This document shows, piece after piece, positions 1 through 7,726 of a stretch of 15,621 bases of DNA. Every line of letters begins with the position of its first letter. Within the stretch, counting starts at the first letter, position 1. Below the pieces are notes generated by a model, which searched no databases, was not told where the DNA came from, and saw only the letters and a program-made list of their open reading frames with translations. Position numbers and translations under genes: made by a program. This DNA is from Bacteroidaceae bacterium (GTDB taxonomy: Bacteria > Bacteroidota > Bacteroidia > Bacteroidales > Bacteroidaceae): the NCBI GenBank assembly GCA_017551845.1, contig JAFZKR010000113.1, positions 1 through 15,621 on the forward strand, read 5' to 3'.

Positions 1-576
1 CGCAAGCAGCCCCTGCGCGTTATCCTGAACGGTCTGGGCAAGGATGCCGCACAGATCATCAGCCGTATCAACGGTTTCACATACGTTCAGACCAAGTTTG
101 ACTACTATACCGGTAAGCTCAAGGTGGTTAAGACCATTCCTTACAGCGACGGTCCCCGTGCCAAGGTTAAGTGCTACGGCGCAGACGATGTACGTGAGGG
201 CGTAGCTATCATGTGGAAGGAGGGTGTTGACGTATCTATCACAGGTAACTCAACCAACCCCACACGTTTCCAGCACCCCGTAGCAGGTACTTACAAGAAG
301 GAGCGTGTTCTGGCTGGCAAGCCTTATTTCTCAGTAGCATCAGGTGGTGGTACAGGCCGTACCCTGCATCCCGATAACATGGCTGCTGGTCCCGCTTCAT
401 ACGGTATGACCGACACCATGGGTCGTATGCACTCCGATGCTCAGTTTGCAGGTTCTTCTTCAGTTCCCGCACACGTAGAGATGATGGGCTTTCTTGGCAT
501 CGGTAACAACCCGATGGTAGGTTGCTCAGTGGCTTGTGCTGTTGACGTAGCTCAGGCTCTCGCTGCTAAAAAGTAA
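1..576 (+). CDS. GGGtGRT-family protein, 3' part (5' end outside the window)
   Basis: The reading frame is open from base 1 and ends with TAA at 574-576, giving the last 191 residues. The C-terminal half carries the motif GGGTGRT, in the context SVASGGGTGRTLHPDN, which names this conserved family of unknown function found mainly in anaerobic Bacteroidetes and Firmicutes. From memory full members are about 330 residues, so roughly 140 N-terminal residues lie upstream. A Gly/Met/Pro-rich stretch follows (MMGFLGIGNNPMVGCSV), with no signal peptide or membrane segment in the visible part, so it is probably cytoplasmic. Codon use is strongly biased (CGT, GGT, AAG, AAC), suggesting high expression. 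An internal ATG at 124 is not the start, because the frame is open and homologous-looking before it. A strong terminator follows. No enzymatic role can be assigned from the sequence. Confidence 0.85.
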   Translation, partial: RKQPLRVILNGLGKDAAQIISRINGFTYVQTKFDYYTGKLKVVKTIPYSDGPRAKVKCYGADDVREGVAIMWKEGVDVSITGNSTNPTRFQHPVAGTYKKERVLAGKPYFSVASGGGTGRTLHPDNMAAGPASYGMTDTMGRMHSDAQFAGSSSVPAHVEMMGFLGIGNNPMVGCSVACAVDVAQALAAKK

Positions 577-608
577 TACTTCGGAAAGGGCGTATAGCCT
601 TATTTGGT

Positions 609-645
609 AAAAAAATTGACTCGTTTACGCGAGTCAATTTTTTTT
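609..645 (+). terminator. Strong intrinsic terminator after the GGGtGRT gene
   Basis: A perfect inverted repeat pairs 609-623 with 630-644 (core AATTGACTCG / CGAGTCAATT) around the six-base loop TTTACG. It ends in eight Ts (638-645). The A run on the left arm mirrors the T run, so the element could also work on the minus strand, although no minus-strand gene faces it here. It lies 32 nt after the stop codon and separates this gene from the GH3 unit. Confidence 0.9.
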
Positions 646-755
646 ATTTATGTTTTTTCCATTTTGGATCTGATATAATCCTGTCTGTATGGCCAAGTGA
701 ATTTTGCGAATGTTTTTATATCACTCATGCTATTCTTTTCTGGGCTATTACTATA

Positions 756-771
756 TATAGTGTTAACTATA
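756..771. repeat. Short inverted repeat upstream of the GH3 promoter box
   Basis: TATAGT (756-761) and ACTATA (766-771) are perfect inverted copies separated by GTTA. The pair lies 5 nt upstream of the putative -7 box at 777, inside the region RNA polymerase would contact. It could be a small operator or simply a feature of a very A/T-rich promoter spacer. Nothing in the window identifies a binding protein. Confidence 0.35.
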
Positions 772-776
772 ATTAT

Positions 777-784
777 TAAATTTG
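777..784 (+). promoter_or_regulatory. Putative Bacteroidetes -7 box for the GH3/fasciclin unit
   Basis: TAAATTTG matches the Bacteroidetes -7 consensus TAnnTTTG and lies 43 nt before the GH3 start codon. No good TTTG/TTG -33 element is seen at the usual spacing of about 20 nt, so the promoter may be weak or activator-dependent. The 577-827 gap otherwise holds only the terminator and A/T-rich sequence. Confidence 0.5.
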
Positions 785-827
785 CACACTAGTAAGAAAT
801 ATTAACCTTATTCAACCAATATCTACA

Positions 828-3056
828 ATGAAAAAGTTCTTTCTATTCATCTGTATGGCACTTGTGACAGTTGCATCGGTCACAGGCCAGAGCAAGCAGG
901 CAAAACTTACAGTCAATGACAAGAAAATAGACAAGATCATCAAACAGATGACTCTTGAAGAGAAGGTGGAGATGCTGCACAGTAAGACTATCATGTCATC
1001 AGAGGGCGTCCCAAGACTTGGTATTCAGGATATTAAATATGCCGATGGTCCTTTCGGTATCAGAGAAGAGCTTGGCGACGGTTTCCGTCCTCTCGGATGG
1101 ACCAATGATTCCGCAACATATTTCCCTACAGGTTCAGCTCTTGCCGCCACATGGTCGCCGGAACTGGCTTACCAGTATGGTCATGGTATGGGCGTTGAGG
1201 GCCGTCTCCGTGGTAAAGATGTGATTCTCGGCCCCGCCATCAATATCCAGCGTCTGCCGGTGGGCGGACGTACTTACGAGTATCTGTCGGAGGATCCCAT
1301 GCTGGCTGCCGCTCTTGCAGTGGAGTACACCAAGGGTTCCCAGGATGCAGGAACTGCTGTATGTATCAAGCATTTCGCCCTGAATAATCAGGAGACAAAC
1401 CGTGGCAGCGTGAACGTCGTGGCCGATGAGCGCACCATGCGCGAGATATATCTGAAACCTTTCGAGGCTGCAGTAAAGGAGGGTGGAGCAATGGTCGTGA
1501 TGCCCGCATATAATAAGGTGAACGGTTACTATTGTTCGGAGAATGAACATCTGCTGAACGAGATCCTTCGCGGAGAGTGGGGTTTCAAGGGATTCACAGT
1601 ATCGGACTGGGGTGGAACACATTCCACCATGGGTGCGGCACTTCATGGATTGAATGTCCAGATGACAGGCAGTAACTATCTCGGTCAACCGCTGATTGAC
1701 TCCGTCAGGGCAGGAAAAGTGCCTGAGAGTGTCGTCGATGCCAAGGTCCGTGAGCTGCTCCGAGTACGTTATGCCATTGAGGCAATACCCAATGAGAAAG
1801 CCAATCAGGGTAAAACCAGTCTGCCTGAACAGCAGAAAATAGCCTATGAGGTAGCAAAGAAATCAGTTGTACTGCTCAAGAACGAAGGTGGTCTGCTGCC
1901 AATAAAAAAGAGTGTCAGGAAGATTGCCGTGATAGGTAGGAATGCTGTGGCTATTACTGCAAACGGCGGTGTGGGCGCAGGTGTTAAGGCTCCTTATGAG
2001 ATCACTCCCCTCAAGGGTATCCAAAATCATGCAGGTAATAATGTGACAGTAACATATTCTGAAGGTTACTCTCTTGCCCAATCCGGCGGATGGGGCAGAC
2101 CGGCTGCTCCCGCTTCCATCAATACTGACCTGCTGATTGAGGCAATCAAGGCTGCCAAGGATGCCGATCTGGTCATTTTTGTAGGCGGAACCAGCAAGAG
2201 TATAGAGACGGAAGGAAGTGACCGTCAGGATATTAAGCTGCCGCTTGGAGAGGAGGAGCTCGTGGCTGCACTGTCAGCTGTCAATCCTAACATCGTAAGT
2301 GTAATCATCAGCGGCGGTCCCTGTGATCTTCAGAAACTGGAAAAATATTCACCTGCCATAGTACAGGGCTGGTGGAACGGTATGGAAGGCGGCAATGCCC
2401 TGGCCGATGTGCTTTTCGGCAATATCGCTCCTTCCGGCAAGCTGCCTTTCACTTTCCCCATAAAGCTGGAGGATTCACCTGCGTATGCAATGGGCAACTT
2501 CCCGCAAAGGGCCAACAATGAAGGTGACCTGTTCACCAATATGTACCGTCAGGATTTGGGCGGCAATGCCAACGCACGTCGCACCACTACCGTGCCCGAT
2601 GCACTATATAGCGAGAAACTTCTTGTGGGCTACCGTTGGTTCGATACCAAGCAGCAGCCTGTCATGTACGCTTTCGGACATGGACTTTCATACGTTGATT
2701 TCAAGTATTCCGATCTCAAGGCTGACAAGAGCAAGTATAAGGCCAAGGATGTAATCAAGGTCACTTTCAAGCTTAAGAATGATGGTTCTATGCAGGCCGA
2801 TGAGGTGGCGCAGCTATATGTCCACTATCTGGATTCCAAAGTGGAGCGTCCGTACAAGGAGCTGAAAGCTTTCAAACGCGTAACCCTTGATGCCGGTGAG
2901 ACAAAAACAATCACCCTTGAAATTCCTGTCCAGGAGCTTCGCTATTGGAATGAGGAGGCTACCAGCAACGGTTGGGTGCTTGAAAACGGTGATATTGAGC
3001 TTCAGCTCGGGTCAGCATCGGATGATATCCGTCTCAAGACTATTGTAACTATTTGA
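828..3056 (+). CDS. Secreted GH3 beta-glucosidase-type glycoside hydrolase
   Basis: A 742-residue family 3 glycoside hydrolase with retaining mechanism, likely releasing terminal beta-linked (gluco)sugars in the periplasm. Residues 1-20 form a Sec signal peptide (Lys-Lys, hydrophobic core, cleavage near SVTG/Q), with no lipobox cysteine. The N-terminal barrel spans about 35-315 and contains the substrate-binding KHFALNNQE segment (about 181-189). The nucleophile is Asp260 in FTVSDWGG. The alpha/beta sandwich begins near VVLLKNEGGLLP, and IETEGSDR supplies Glu462 as the likely acid/base. That glutamate lies at the place used by Thermotoga-type GH3 enzymes (alignment from memory). FGHGLSY leads into a C-terminal fibronectin-III-like domain. 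Length and three-domain order are normal for the family. The start is the ATG at 828, 43 nt after a promoter-like box. Only 19 nt separate it from the next GH3, so the two are probably cotranscribed. Substrate linkage cannot be read from sequence; beta-glucosidase is the default, xylosidase activity is possible. Confidence 0.93.
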   Translation: MKKFFLFICMALVTVASVTGQSKQAKLTVNDKKIDKIIKQMTLEEKVEMLHSKTIMSSEGVPRLGIQDIKYADGPFGIREELGDGFRPLGWTNDSATYFPTGSALAATWSPELAYQYGHGMGVEGRLRGKDVILGPAINIQRLPVGGRTYEYLSEDPMLAAALAVEYTKGSQDAGTAVCIKHFALNNQETNRGSVNVVADERTMREIYLKPFEAAVKEGGAMVVMPAYNKVNGYYCSENEHLLNEILRGEWGFKGFTVSDWGGTHSTMGAALHGLNVQMTGSNYLGQPLIDSVRAGKVPESVVDAKVRELLRVRYAIEAIPNEKANQGKTSLPEQQKIAYEVAKKSVVLLKNEGGLLPIKKSVRKIAVIGRNAVAITANGGVGAGVKAPYEITPLKGIQNHAGNNVTVTYSEGYSLAQSGGWGRPAAPASINTDLLIEAIKAAKDADLVIFVGGTSKSIETEGSDRQDIKLPLGEEELVAALSAVNPNIVSVIISGGPCDLQKLEKYSPAIVQGWWNGMEGGNALADVLFGNIAPSGKLPFTFPIKLEDSPAYAMGNFPQRANNEGDLFTNMYRQDLGGNANARRTTTVPDALYSEKLLVGYRWFDTKQQPVMYAFGHGLSYVDFKYSDLKADKSKYKAKDVIKVTFKLKNDGSMQADEVAQLYVHYLDSKVERPYKELKAFKRVTLDAGETKTITLEIPVQELRYWNEEATSNGWVLENGDIELQLGSASDDIRLKTIVTI

Positions 3057-3075
3057 TAACCAAAGGTTGTTCTCA

Positions 3076-5430
3076 ATGAAACTCTTTCGCATCATTCCCG
3101 GTATGCCGCTGCTGATTATGGCAGTGAGTATGACTGTCTCGTGCGGACAGTCCGGTAAAACCCATGAACCATCCATTCCGCGTGATTCCCAGATTGAAAA
3201 GAAGATAGAGAGAATTCTCTCCAGAATGACTCTTGACGATAAGGTGGGGCAGATGCTCCAGCTCAATCTGGATATCTTCGGCTCAACCGCCTATGGAGGG
3301 AACGGATCGTCATGGGAGTTCAATGAGACAGTTCTGGATACCATTCTTTCCAAATACAGGGTGGGCTCTATCCTGAACACTCCCGGCGGAAGAGCAGCTA
3401 CAGTCGATGACTGGCACAGGATTATCGGAAAAATCCAGCAGAAATCGATGGAGTACCTTGGTATTCCGTGCCTTTATGGTCTCGACCATAATCATGGTGT
3501 GACATATGTACAGGCCGGAACCATTTTCCCGCAGCCTATCAACTTGGGTGCATCATTCAATATCTCGCTCGCTACTGATATGGCACAGGTAACTGCATAC
3601 GAGAGTCGGGCAGCTGATTGTCCATGGGTTTTCAATCCAGTATTGGATCTGGGACGTGATCCCCGCTGGTCCCGCATCTGGGAGAGTTTTGGTGAGGACG
3701 CTGTCGTAAATGCCCGTATGGCGGAGGCCGAGGTGGCCGGATATCAGGGGGATGACACCAACCATCTCGGATCATATAATGTGGCGGCCTGCATCAAGCA
3801 TTATTTCTGCTATGGCGCCCCGTTTTCCGGAAAGGACCGTACTCCGGCATACGTTTCACCGGCCATGCTGCGTGAAAAATATTTCGCACCTTTCAAGGCT
3901 GCCATTGAGGCAGGAGCCCTCAGTGTAATGGTAAATTCAGGAAGTATTAACGGCGTTCCCGTACACTCAAGTTATGAATACCTTACCAAGTGGCTCAAGG
4001 AGGACCTGAACTGGGATGGCATGATTGTGACTGACTGGGCCGACATCAATAACCTCTATACCCGTGAAAAGGTGGCTGTTGACAAGAAGGATGCCATCAG
4101 GATTGCCATCAATGCCGGTATTGACATGAGCATGGATCCTTATAGCGTGGACTTCTGTATCCTGCTCAAGGAACTCGTCGAAGAAGGCAAGGTGAGTATG
4201 GATAGGATTGATGATGCTGTGAGGCGTATTCTCCGGCTTAAATACCGTCTCGGGCTCTTTGACAAGCCGAATACCGGTGGAAGCGGGTATGACCGATTTG
4301 CATCGGAAGAACATGCATTGAAAGCACTCAATGCTGCCGAGGAGAGCGAAGTGCTACTCAAGAATGAGGATGGCATTCTGCCGCTTTCAAAATATGGCAA
4401 GATCCTTCTTACCGGCCCCAATGCCAATCAGATGCGTTGTTTGAACGGCGGTTGGACCTATACATGGCAAGGGTCAGGTGCAGAGGACCTTTCGGAACGT
4501 TACAATACAATCTATGAGGCATTCTGCAAGAAGTTCGGAAAGAATAACGTCATTCTGGAGCAGGGCGTTACTTATAAGGAATCAGGTGATTATTATGAAG
4601 AGAACGAGCCTCAGATAGATAAGGCTGTCTTGGCAGCACGAAATGCGGACGTTATTGTGGCCTGCATAGGTGAGAACAGTTACTGCGAGACTCCAGGCAA
4701 TCTGACAGATTTGTGGCTCTCAGAGAACCAGCGCAATCTGGTCAAGGAGCTTTACAAGACCGGCAAGCCGATTATCCTTGTTCTCAATGAGGGGCGGCCT
4801 CGCCTTATTACTGACATAGAACCTATGGCAAAAGCTGTAATTGATATACTCTTGCCCGGTAATTACGGTGCCGATGCTTTGGCTAACCTTATTACAGGCG
4901 ATGCATGTTTCTCGGCTAAATTGCCATATACCTATCCTCGTGAAATCAATTCGCTGGCTAATTACGACTACAAGGTCAGTGAAGAGGTCGGTACCATGTC
5001 GGGGGCTTACAATTATGATGCCAAGGTCTCTTTGCTATGGCCTTTCGGATATGGGTTGAGTTATACGAAGTTCGAGTATTCTGACCTTCAGGTCGATCGC
5101 ACCAGTTTCAGTTCTCCCGAGGATGAGATCAATGTAACAGTCAAAGTCCGTAACTCAGGTTCTGTTACGGGCAAGGAATCTGTACTCCTCTATTCGAGTG
5201 ATCTGGTAGCAACTGTAGTTCCTGACAACAAACGTCTGCGTGCTTTCACAAAGATAGAACTGATGCCGGGTGAGACCAAGACCGTCTCTTTCCGTTTAAA
5301 GGCCAAGGATCTTGCTTTCATCGGTCCTGACGGTAACTGGTGGCTTGAACAGGGCGATTTCCTGCTCAAGACCGGTGGCCTTTCAAAGAAGATTGTATGT
5401 ACTGAGACATCTTTTCTAAGCATTCCTTAA
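3076..5430 (+). CDS. Lipoprotein GH3 glycoside hydrolase (exo-beta-glucanase/glucosidase type)
   Basis: A 784-residue GH3 enzyme of a different subgroup from its upstream neighbour. The N-terminus is a lipoprotein signal with Cys23 in MTVSCGQSG, so it is probably anchored to the outer membrane. The barrel starts near SRMTLDDKVGQM and contains GLDHNHGV and ACIKHYFCYG. The nucleophile is Asp320 in IVTDWADI. The sandwich domain starts near VLLKNEDGILPL (about 426), with GENSYCETPG supplying the acid/base. By analogy with barley-type exoglucanases I favour Glu538 over Glu533. FGYGLSY (about 657) precedes a C-terminal fibronectin-III-like domain. I chose the ATG at 3076 over an in-frame TTG at 3067 because the signal peptide begins there. 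The neighbours suggest stepwise breakdown of one glycan, with this enzyme outside and the soluble GH3 in the periplasm; that division is inferred. A 32-nt A/T-rich gap without a terminator leads to the fasciclin gene. Confidence 0.92.
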   Translation: MKLFRIIPGMPLLIMAVSMTVSCGQSGKTHEPSIPRDSQIEKKIERILSRMTLDDKVGQMLQLNLDIFGSTAYGGNGSSWEFNETVLDTILSKYRVGSILNTPGGRAATVDDWHRIIGKIQQKSMEYLGIPCLYGLDHNHGVTYVQAGTIFPQPINLGASFNISLATDMAQVTAYESRAADCPWVFNPVLDLGRDPRWSRIWESFGEDAVVNARMAEAEVAGYQGDDTNHLGSYNVAACIKHYFCYGAPFSGKDRTPAYVSPAMLREKYFAPFKAAIEAGALSVMVNSGSINGVPVHSSYEYLTKWLKEDLNWDGMIVTDWADINNLYTREKVAVDKKDAIRIAINAGIDMSMDPYSVDFCILLKELVEEGKVSMDRIDDAVRRILRLKYRLGLFDKPNTGGSGYDRFASEEHALKALNAAEESEVLLKNEDGILPLSKYGKILLTGPNANQMRCLNGGWTYTWQGSGAEDLSERYNTIYEAFCKKFGKNNVILEQGVTYKESGDYYEENEPQIDKAVLAARNADVIVACIGENSYCETPGNLTDLWLSENQRNLVKELYKTGKPIILVLNEGRPRLITDIEPMAKAVIDILLPGNYGADALANLITGDACFSAKLPYTYPREINSLANYDYKVSEEVGTMSGAYNYDAKVSLLWPFGYGLSYTKFEYSDLQVDRTSFSSPEDEINVTVKVRNSGSVTGKESVLLYSSDLVATVVPDNKRLRAFTKIELMPGETKTVSFRLKAKDLAFIGPDGNWWLEQGDFLLKTGGLSKKIVCTETSFLSIP

Positions 5431-5462
5431 ACTGAAATATTTTTAATAAATATAATTCTGTT

Positions 5463-7439
5463 ATGAGAAAAACCTTTGTGTCATTGGGACTGTGTTCCGC
5501 TCTTATCCTGAATTTAAGCTGTCTTGATGAACAGCACCCGGGGCAGTATTACACTTTTGAGGGATATACCGTTGCTACTTTCCTTGAGGAAAACGAGGAT
5601 CAGTTCAGCTCATTCATAAGTATCCTCAAGGCTGCCAGTTACTGGGGTGAGATGAACACCTACGGCAAATACACCTGTTTTGCCCCGACCAACGCGGCGG
5701 TTGACAAATTCATTGAGGAGAAGAATTTCGGGTCCCTTGAGAATCTTCTCGAGAATCACAAGGATTATTGCGATACTATTTCCATGACCCATCTCGTGGC
5801 CGATGCATATTTCATTCATGACCTCTCTGAGGGCGGTCTTCCCAAAACCAACATGAATGACCGTTTCCTTACCCTGTCGTTTGATTCGGTAGTGGGTGTA
5901 GACGGCCATACACGTTTGCGTTATTGCATCAACAAGAACACTCATATCACGCAATTTGATGATACGGTCCAAAACGGAGTGGTTCATGTGGTTGACAGGA
6001 TTATCAATTTCGGAGGAGACTATATCTATGATGTTGTGCTCTCTAATCCTGAAGTTTCAATCTTCGCCAGCGCTCTGCGTCTTGTGGGATTTGAGGATTC
6101 CCTGAAGCTTTGGTATGATGAGACCTATTCGGTAGGACTGGATTCTGTCCTGACACCTATCAAGATTGAGGTTTATGAGGGAGGTTTCTATGATGTGACA
6201 TGGTGGGAGAGACGTAAGACCAATTTCACTTTCCTTGTGGAGCCGGATTCTATCTACAACAAGCATGATATCTACAATGTTGAGGATCTGATACAGTATG
6301 CCAAGAAGGTCTATGACGAATCATATCCTGAGGATGCAGGTCTTTACGACGATGATTTCACTAACCGCAAGAATCCTCTGAACAGGTTCGTTGCATATCA
6401 TATCCTGCCTTTCTATTGCGGTTACAGGAACTTCAACCTGGTATTTGATTTCATGAATATTTATATGGTAGGCACAACGGATCCTGAGGACTATTTTGAG
6501 CCGTATGCCGATAATACACTTATGCGTGTCTCAACAAACTTCAGGGGTGTGAAGGATGTTTTCGTCAATGCTTTGGGGCGTGAGGGTAACGGTACGGAAG
6601 GTTATGCAGGTGAACCCATCCGCGGTGCCCGTATCTATTCACCGTCAGAGATGGGTACAGTTGAGCAGGAAGGCCGTAATGGTATTTTCCACTACATTGA
6701 TGATATAATTGCTTATAGTGCCGAGGTGCGTGACCGCGTGCTGAACAAGCGTCTGCGTGTCGATTGGACTACCATTTCGCCTGAGTTCCTTACATCAGGG
6801 GCACGTCACAGGAAATCCGACGGTTCCAACGAGGGTGTCTGCTTCAAACAGCCCAAGAATTTCCATCTTTACTCTGACTGTACGTTCTCTGTCCGTAGCC
6901 CTCACAAGAGTTGTTATGTATATGAGGGTAATGCCATTGACATAGTGGGCGCTTTTGATTTCTGGGTCAAGCTTCCGCCGGTCCCGCGTGACGGTACATA
7001 CGAACTGCGTATTTCGTTCCGAAATGCAGGTTCTATCGCAGGTGTGGTGCAGAACTACATTGCTGTGGGAACACCAGAGGATTGGCAACCGTTAGGCATC
7101 CCTACAGACCTGCGTGTTTCCGCTGAAAGCAACCCGAACATCGGTTGGGTAAGTGATGAGGATCTTGGTGATGAGGAATCCATCCGCTTGCTGGACAAGG
7201 CTATGCGTAACCGTGGTTACATGAAATCATCGGATGCAATCCAGACTTATGAGGGTATAGCTCACCGAAACAAGCCCGGACTTGCCCGGCGAATCCTGAC
7301 CACTGATTATTTCTATTCATCGCAGAAATACTATGCCCGCATGAAACTTGTCTTGGACAATCCCAAGGCAGAGATGACCATAGACTATATGGAATGGGTT
7401 CCCAAGAGTGTCTATGATAACGATGAGGACAAGCATTGA
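5463..7439 (+). CDS. Fasciclin (FAS1) domain lipoprotein
   Basis: A 658-residue surface or envelope lipoprotein. The lipobox is LNLSC with Cys20, followed by LDEQ, an acidic stretch like the Bacteroidetes surface lipoprotein export signal. The first FAS1 domain lies at about 48-182: YTCFAPTNAAVDKFI is its typical motif and VVHVVDRIIN its typical end. A second, more diverged FAS1-like domain lies at about 195-416, with RFVAYHILP and closing with GIFHYIDDII. The remaining 240 residues are beta-rich, rich in aromatics, and not assigned; the segment around AFDFWVKLPPVP and YELRISFRNAG could be a jelly-roll or binding module. FAS1 domains mediate adhesion or protein interaction, and large proteins of this type occur in Bacteroidetes polysaccharide loci. 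It probably shares the GH3 transcript, since no terminator or promoter lies in the 32-nt gap. A glycan-binding role is inferred from context, not shown. Confidence 0.85.
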   Translation: MRKTFVSLGLCSALILNLSCLDEQHPGQYYTFEGYTVATFLEENEDQFSSFISILKAASYWGEMNTYGKYTCFAPTNAAVDKFIEEKNFGSLENLLENHKDYCDTISMTHLVADAYFIHDLSEGGLPKTNMNDRFLTLSFDSVVGVDGHTRLRYCINKNTHITQFDDTVQNGVVHVVDRIINFGGDYIYDVVLSNPEVSIFASALRLVGFEDSLKLWYDETYSVGLDSVLTPIKIEVYEGGFYDVTWWERRKTNFTFLVEPDSIYNKHDIYNVEDLIQYAKKVYDESYPEDAGLYDDDFTNRKNPLNRFVAYHILPFYCGYRNFNLVFDFMNIYMVGTTDPEDYFEPYADNTLMRVSTNFRGVKDVFVNALGREGNGTEGYAGEPIRGARIYSPSEMGTVEQEGRNGIFHYIDDIIAYSAEVRDRVLNKRLRVDWTTISPEFLTSGARHRKSDGSNEGVCFKQPKNFHLYSDCTFSVRSPHKSCYVYEGNAIDIVGAFDFWVKLPPVPRDGTYELRISFRNAGSIAGVVQNYIAVGTPEDWQPLGIPTDLRVSAESNPNIGWVSDEDLGDEESIRLLDKAMRNRGYMKSSDAIQTYEGIAHRNKPGLARRILTTDYFYSSQKYYARMKLVLDNPKAEMTIDYMEWVPKSVYDNDEDKH

Positions 7440-7485
7440 TATGTTTATGTCTAATTCAGGTTGTTTAAAAAAAAAGCAATAATTG

Positions 7486-7516
7486 TTGTGCGGTATTCTC
7501 CGTGTGTGTAAATTTG
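7486..7516 (+). promoter_or_regulatory. Promoter of the leu operon
   Basis: TTG at 7486-7488 is followed after 20 nt by TAAATTTG at 7509-7516. This matches the Bacteroidetes -33/-7 arrangement (TTTG or TTG, about 20 nt, TAnnTTTG). Transcription would start near 7522-7525, leaving about 25 nt before the leader-peptide ATG and roughly 200 nt of leader before leuA. Confidence 0.7.
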
Positions 7517-7547
7517 CAGCCGGAAATACAACCACAAAAGAATATTT

Positions 7548-7616
7548 ATGCGACTGCAGGGCTTGATTATTCTATCAATAATTATCATTCCGGAGAGCCG
7601 GTGTGAGAGAGCCTGA
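7548..7616 (+). CDS. leuL: Ile/Leu-rich leader peptide of the leu operon (attenuator)
   Basis: A 22-codon ORF with an ATG start and TGA stop lies between the promoter and leuA. It begins MRLQGLIILSIIII and ends PESRCERA. Nine of the first 14 residues are branched-chain: Leu at 3, 6 and 9, and Ile at 7, 8 and 11-14, including the usually rare codons CTA and ATA. This is the pattern of leader peptides that sense charged tRNA by ribosome stalling. The ORF covers exactly the RNA that would act as antiterminator: codons 19-22 contain 7603-7611. A ribosome stalled in the Ile/Leu run (7563-7589) leaves that segment free. One that reaches the stop codon covers it. The peptide itself probably has no other function. 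Chance composition is possible but unlikely given the position and the adjoining terminator. Confidence 0.8.
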   Translation: MRLQGLIILSIIIIPESRCERA

Positions 7617-7673
7617 CGCATATATATGAATTGAGACAATAAACAAAACAATACGCGATAAAGCCTTTCTCAC
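7557..7673 (+). promoter_or_regulatory. Predicted antiterminator and protector pairings of the leu leader
   Basis: GTGAGAGAG at 7603-7611 is identical to the first nine bases of the terminator 3' arm (7679-7687). It can therefore pair with CTTTCTCAC at 7665-7673 (one G-U), which destroys the terminator. CGC 7617-7619 could extend this helix with GCG 7655-7657. A competing upstream helix is possible between CAGGGCT (7557-7563, one bulged G) and AGCCTG (7610-7615). A small hairpin CCGG-AGAG-CCGG (7590-7601) sits just after the Ile codons. Pairings were found by eye; no energies were computed. Confidence 0.65.
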
Positions 7674-7697
7674 AGTGAGTGAGAGAGGCTTTTTTTG
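7661..7697 (+). terminator. Attenuator terminator just upstream of leuA
   Basis: AAGCCTTTCTCAC (7661-7673) pairs with GTGAGAGAGGCTT (7679-7691) over 13 positions with a single G-U wobble, around the loop AGTGA. A run of seven Ts follows (7690-7696). It lies 30 nt before the leuA start and 44 nt after the leader-peptide stop. It could not serve as the terminator of the fasciclin gene alone without also blocking leuA, so conditional termination is the natural reading. Confidence 0.88.
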
Positions 7698-7726
7698 TTA
7701 GATTTGCATTTATAACCAAAACTAAG

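Noticed and set aside
1134..1688. 184-codon minus-strand open frame in the first GH3
   Set aside because: It lies opposite the catalytic barrel and its translation is rich in Cys, His and Thr without a family pattern.
3067..3075. TTG start codon extending the second GH3 by three residues
   Set aside because: The ATG at 3076 begins directly with a normal lipoprotein signal (MKLFRII); the extension adds nothing and uses a rare start.
7474..7490. Weak palindrome CAATAATTG as a terminator of the fasciclin gene
   Set aside because: Only a 4-bp A/T-rich arm and no following T run; it overlaps the -33 region of the leu promoter.
7679..7726. GTG start extending LeuA by 16 residues
   Set aside because: It lies in the 3' arm of the terminator hairpin and its T run, and LeuA family proteins start near the ATG at 7727.
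7440..7726. T-box or metabolite riboswitch as the leu operon leader
   Set aside because: I see no T-box sequence or known riboswitch core, and the Ile/Leu-rich ORF with alternative hairpins explains the region better.
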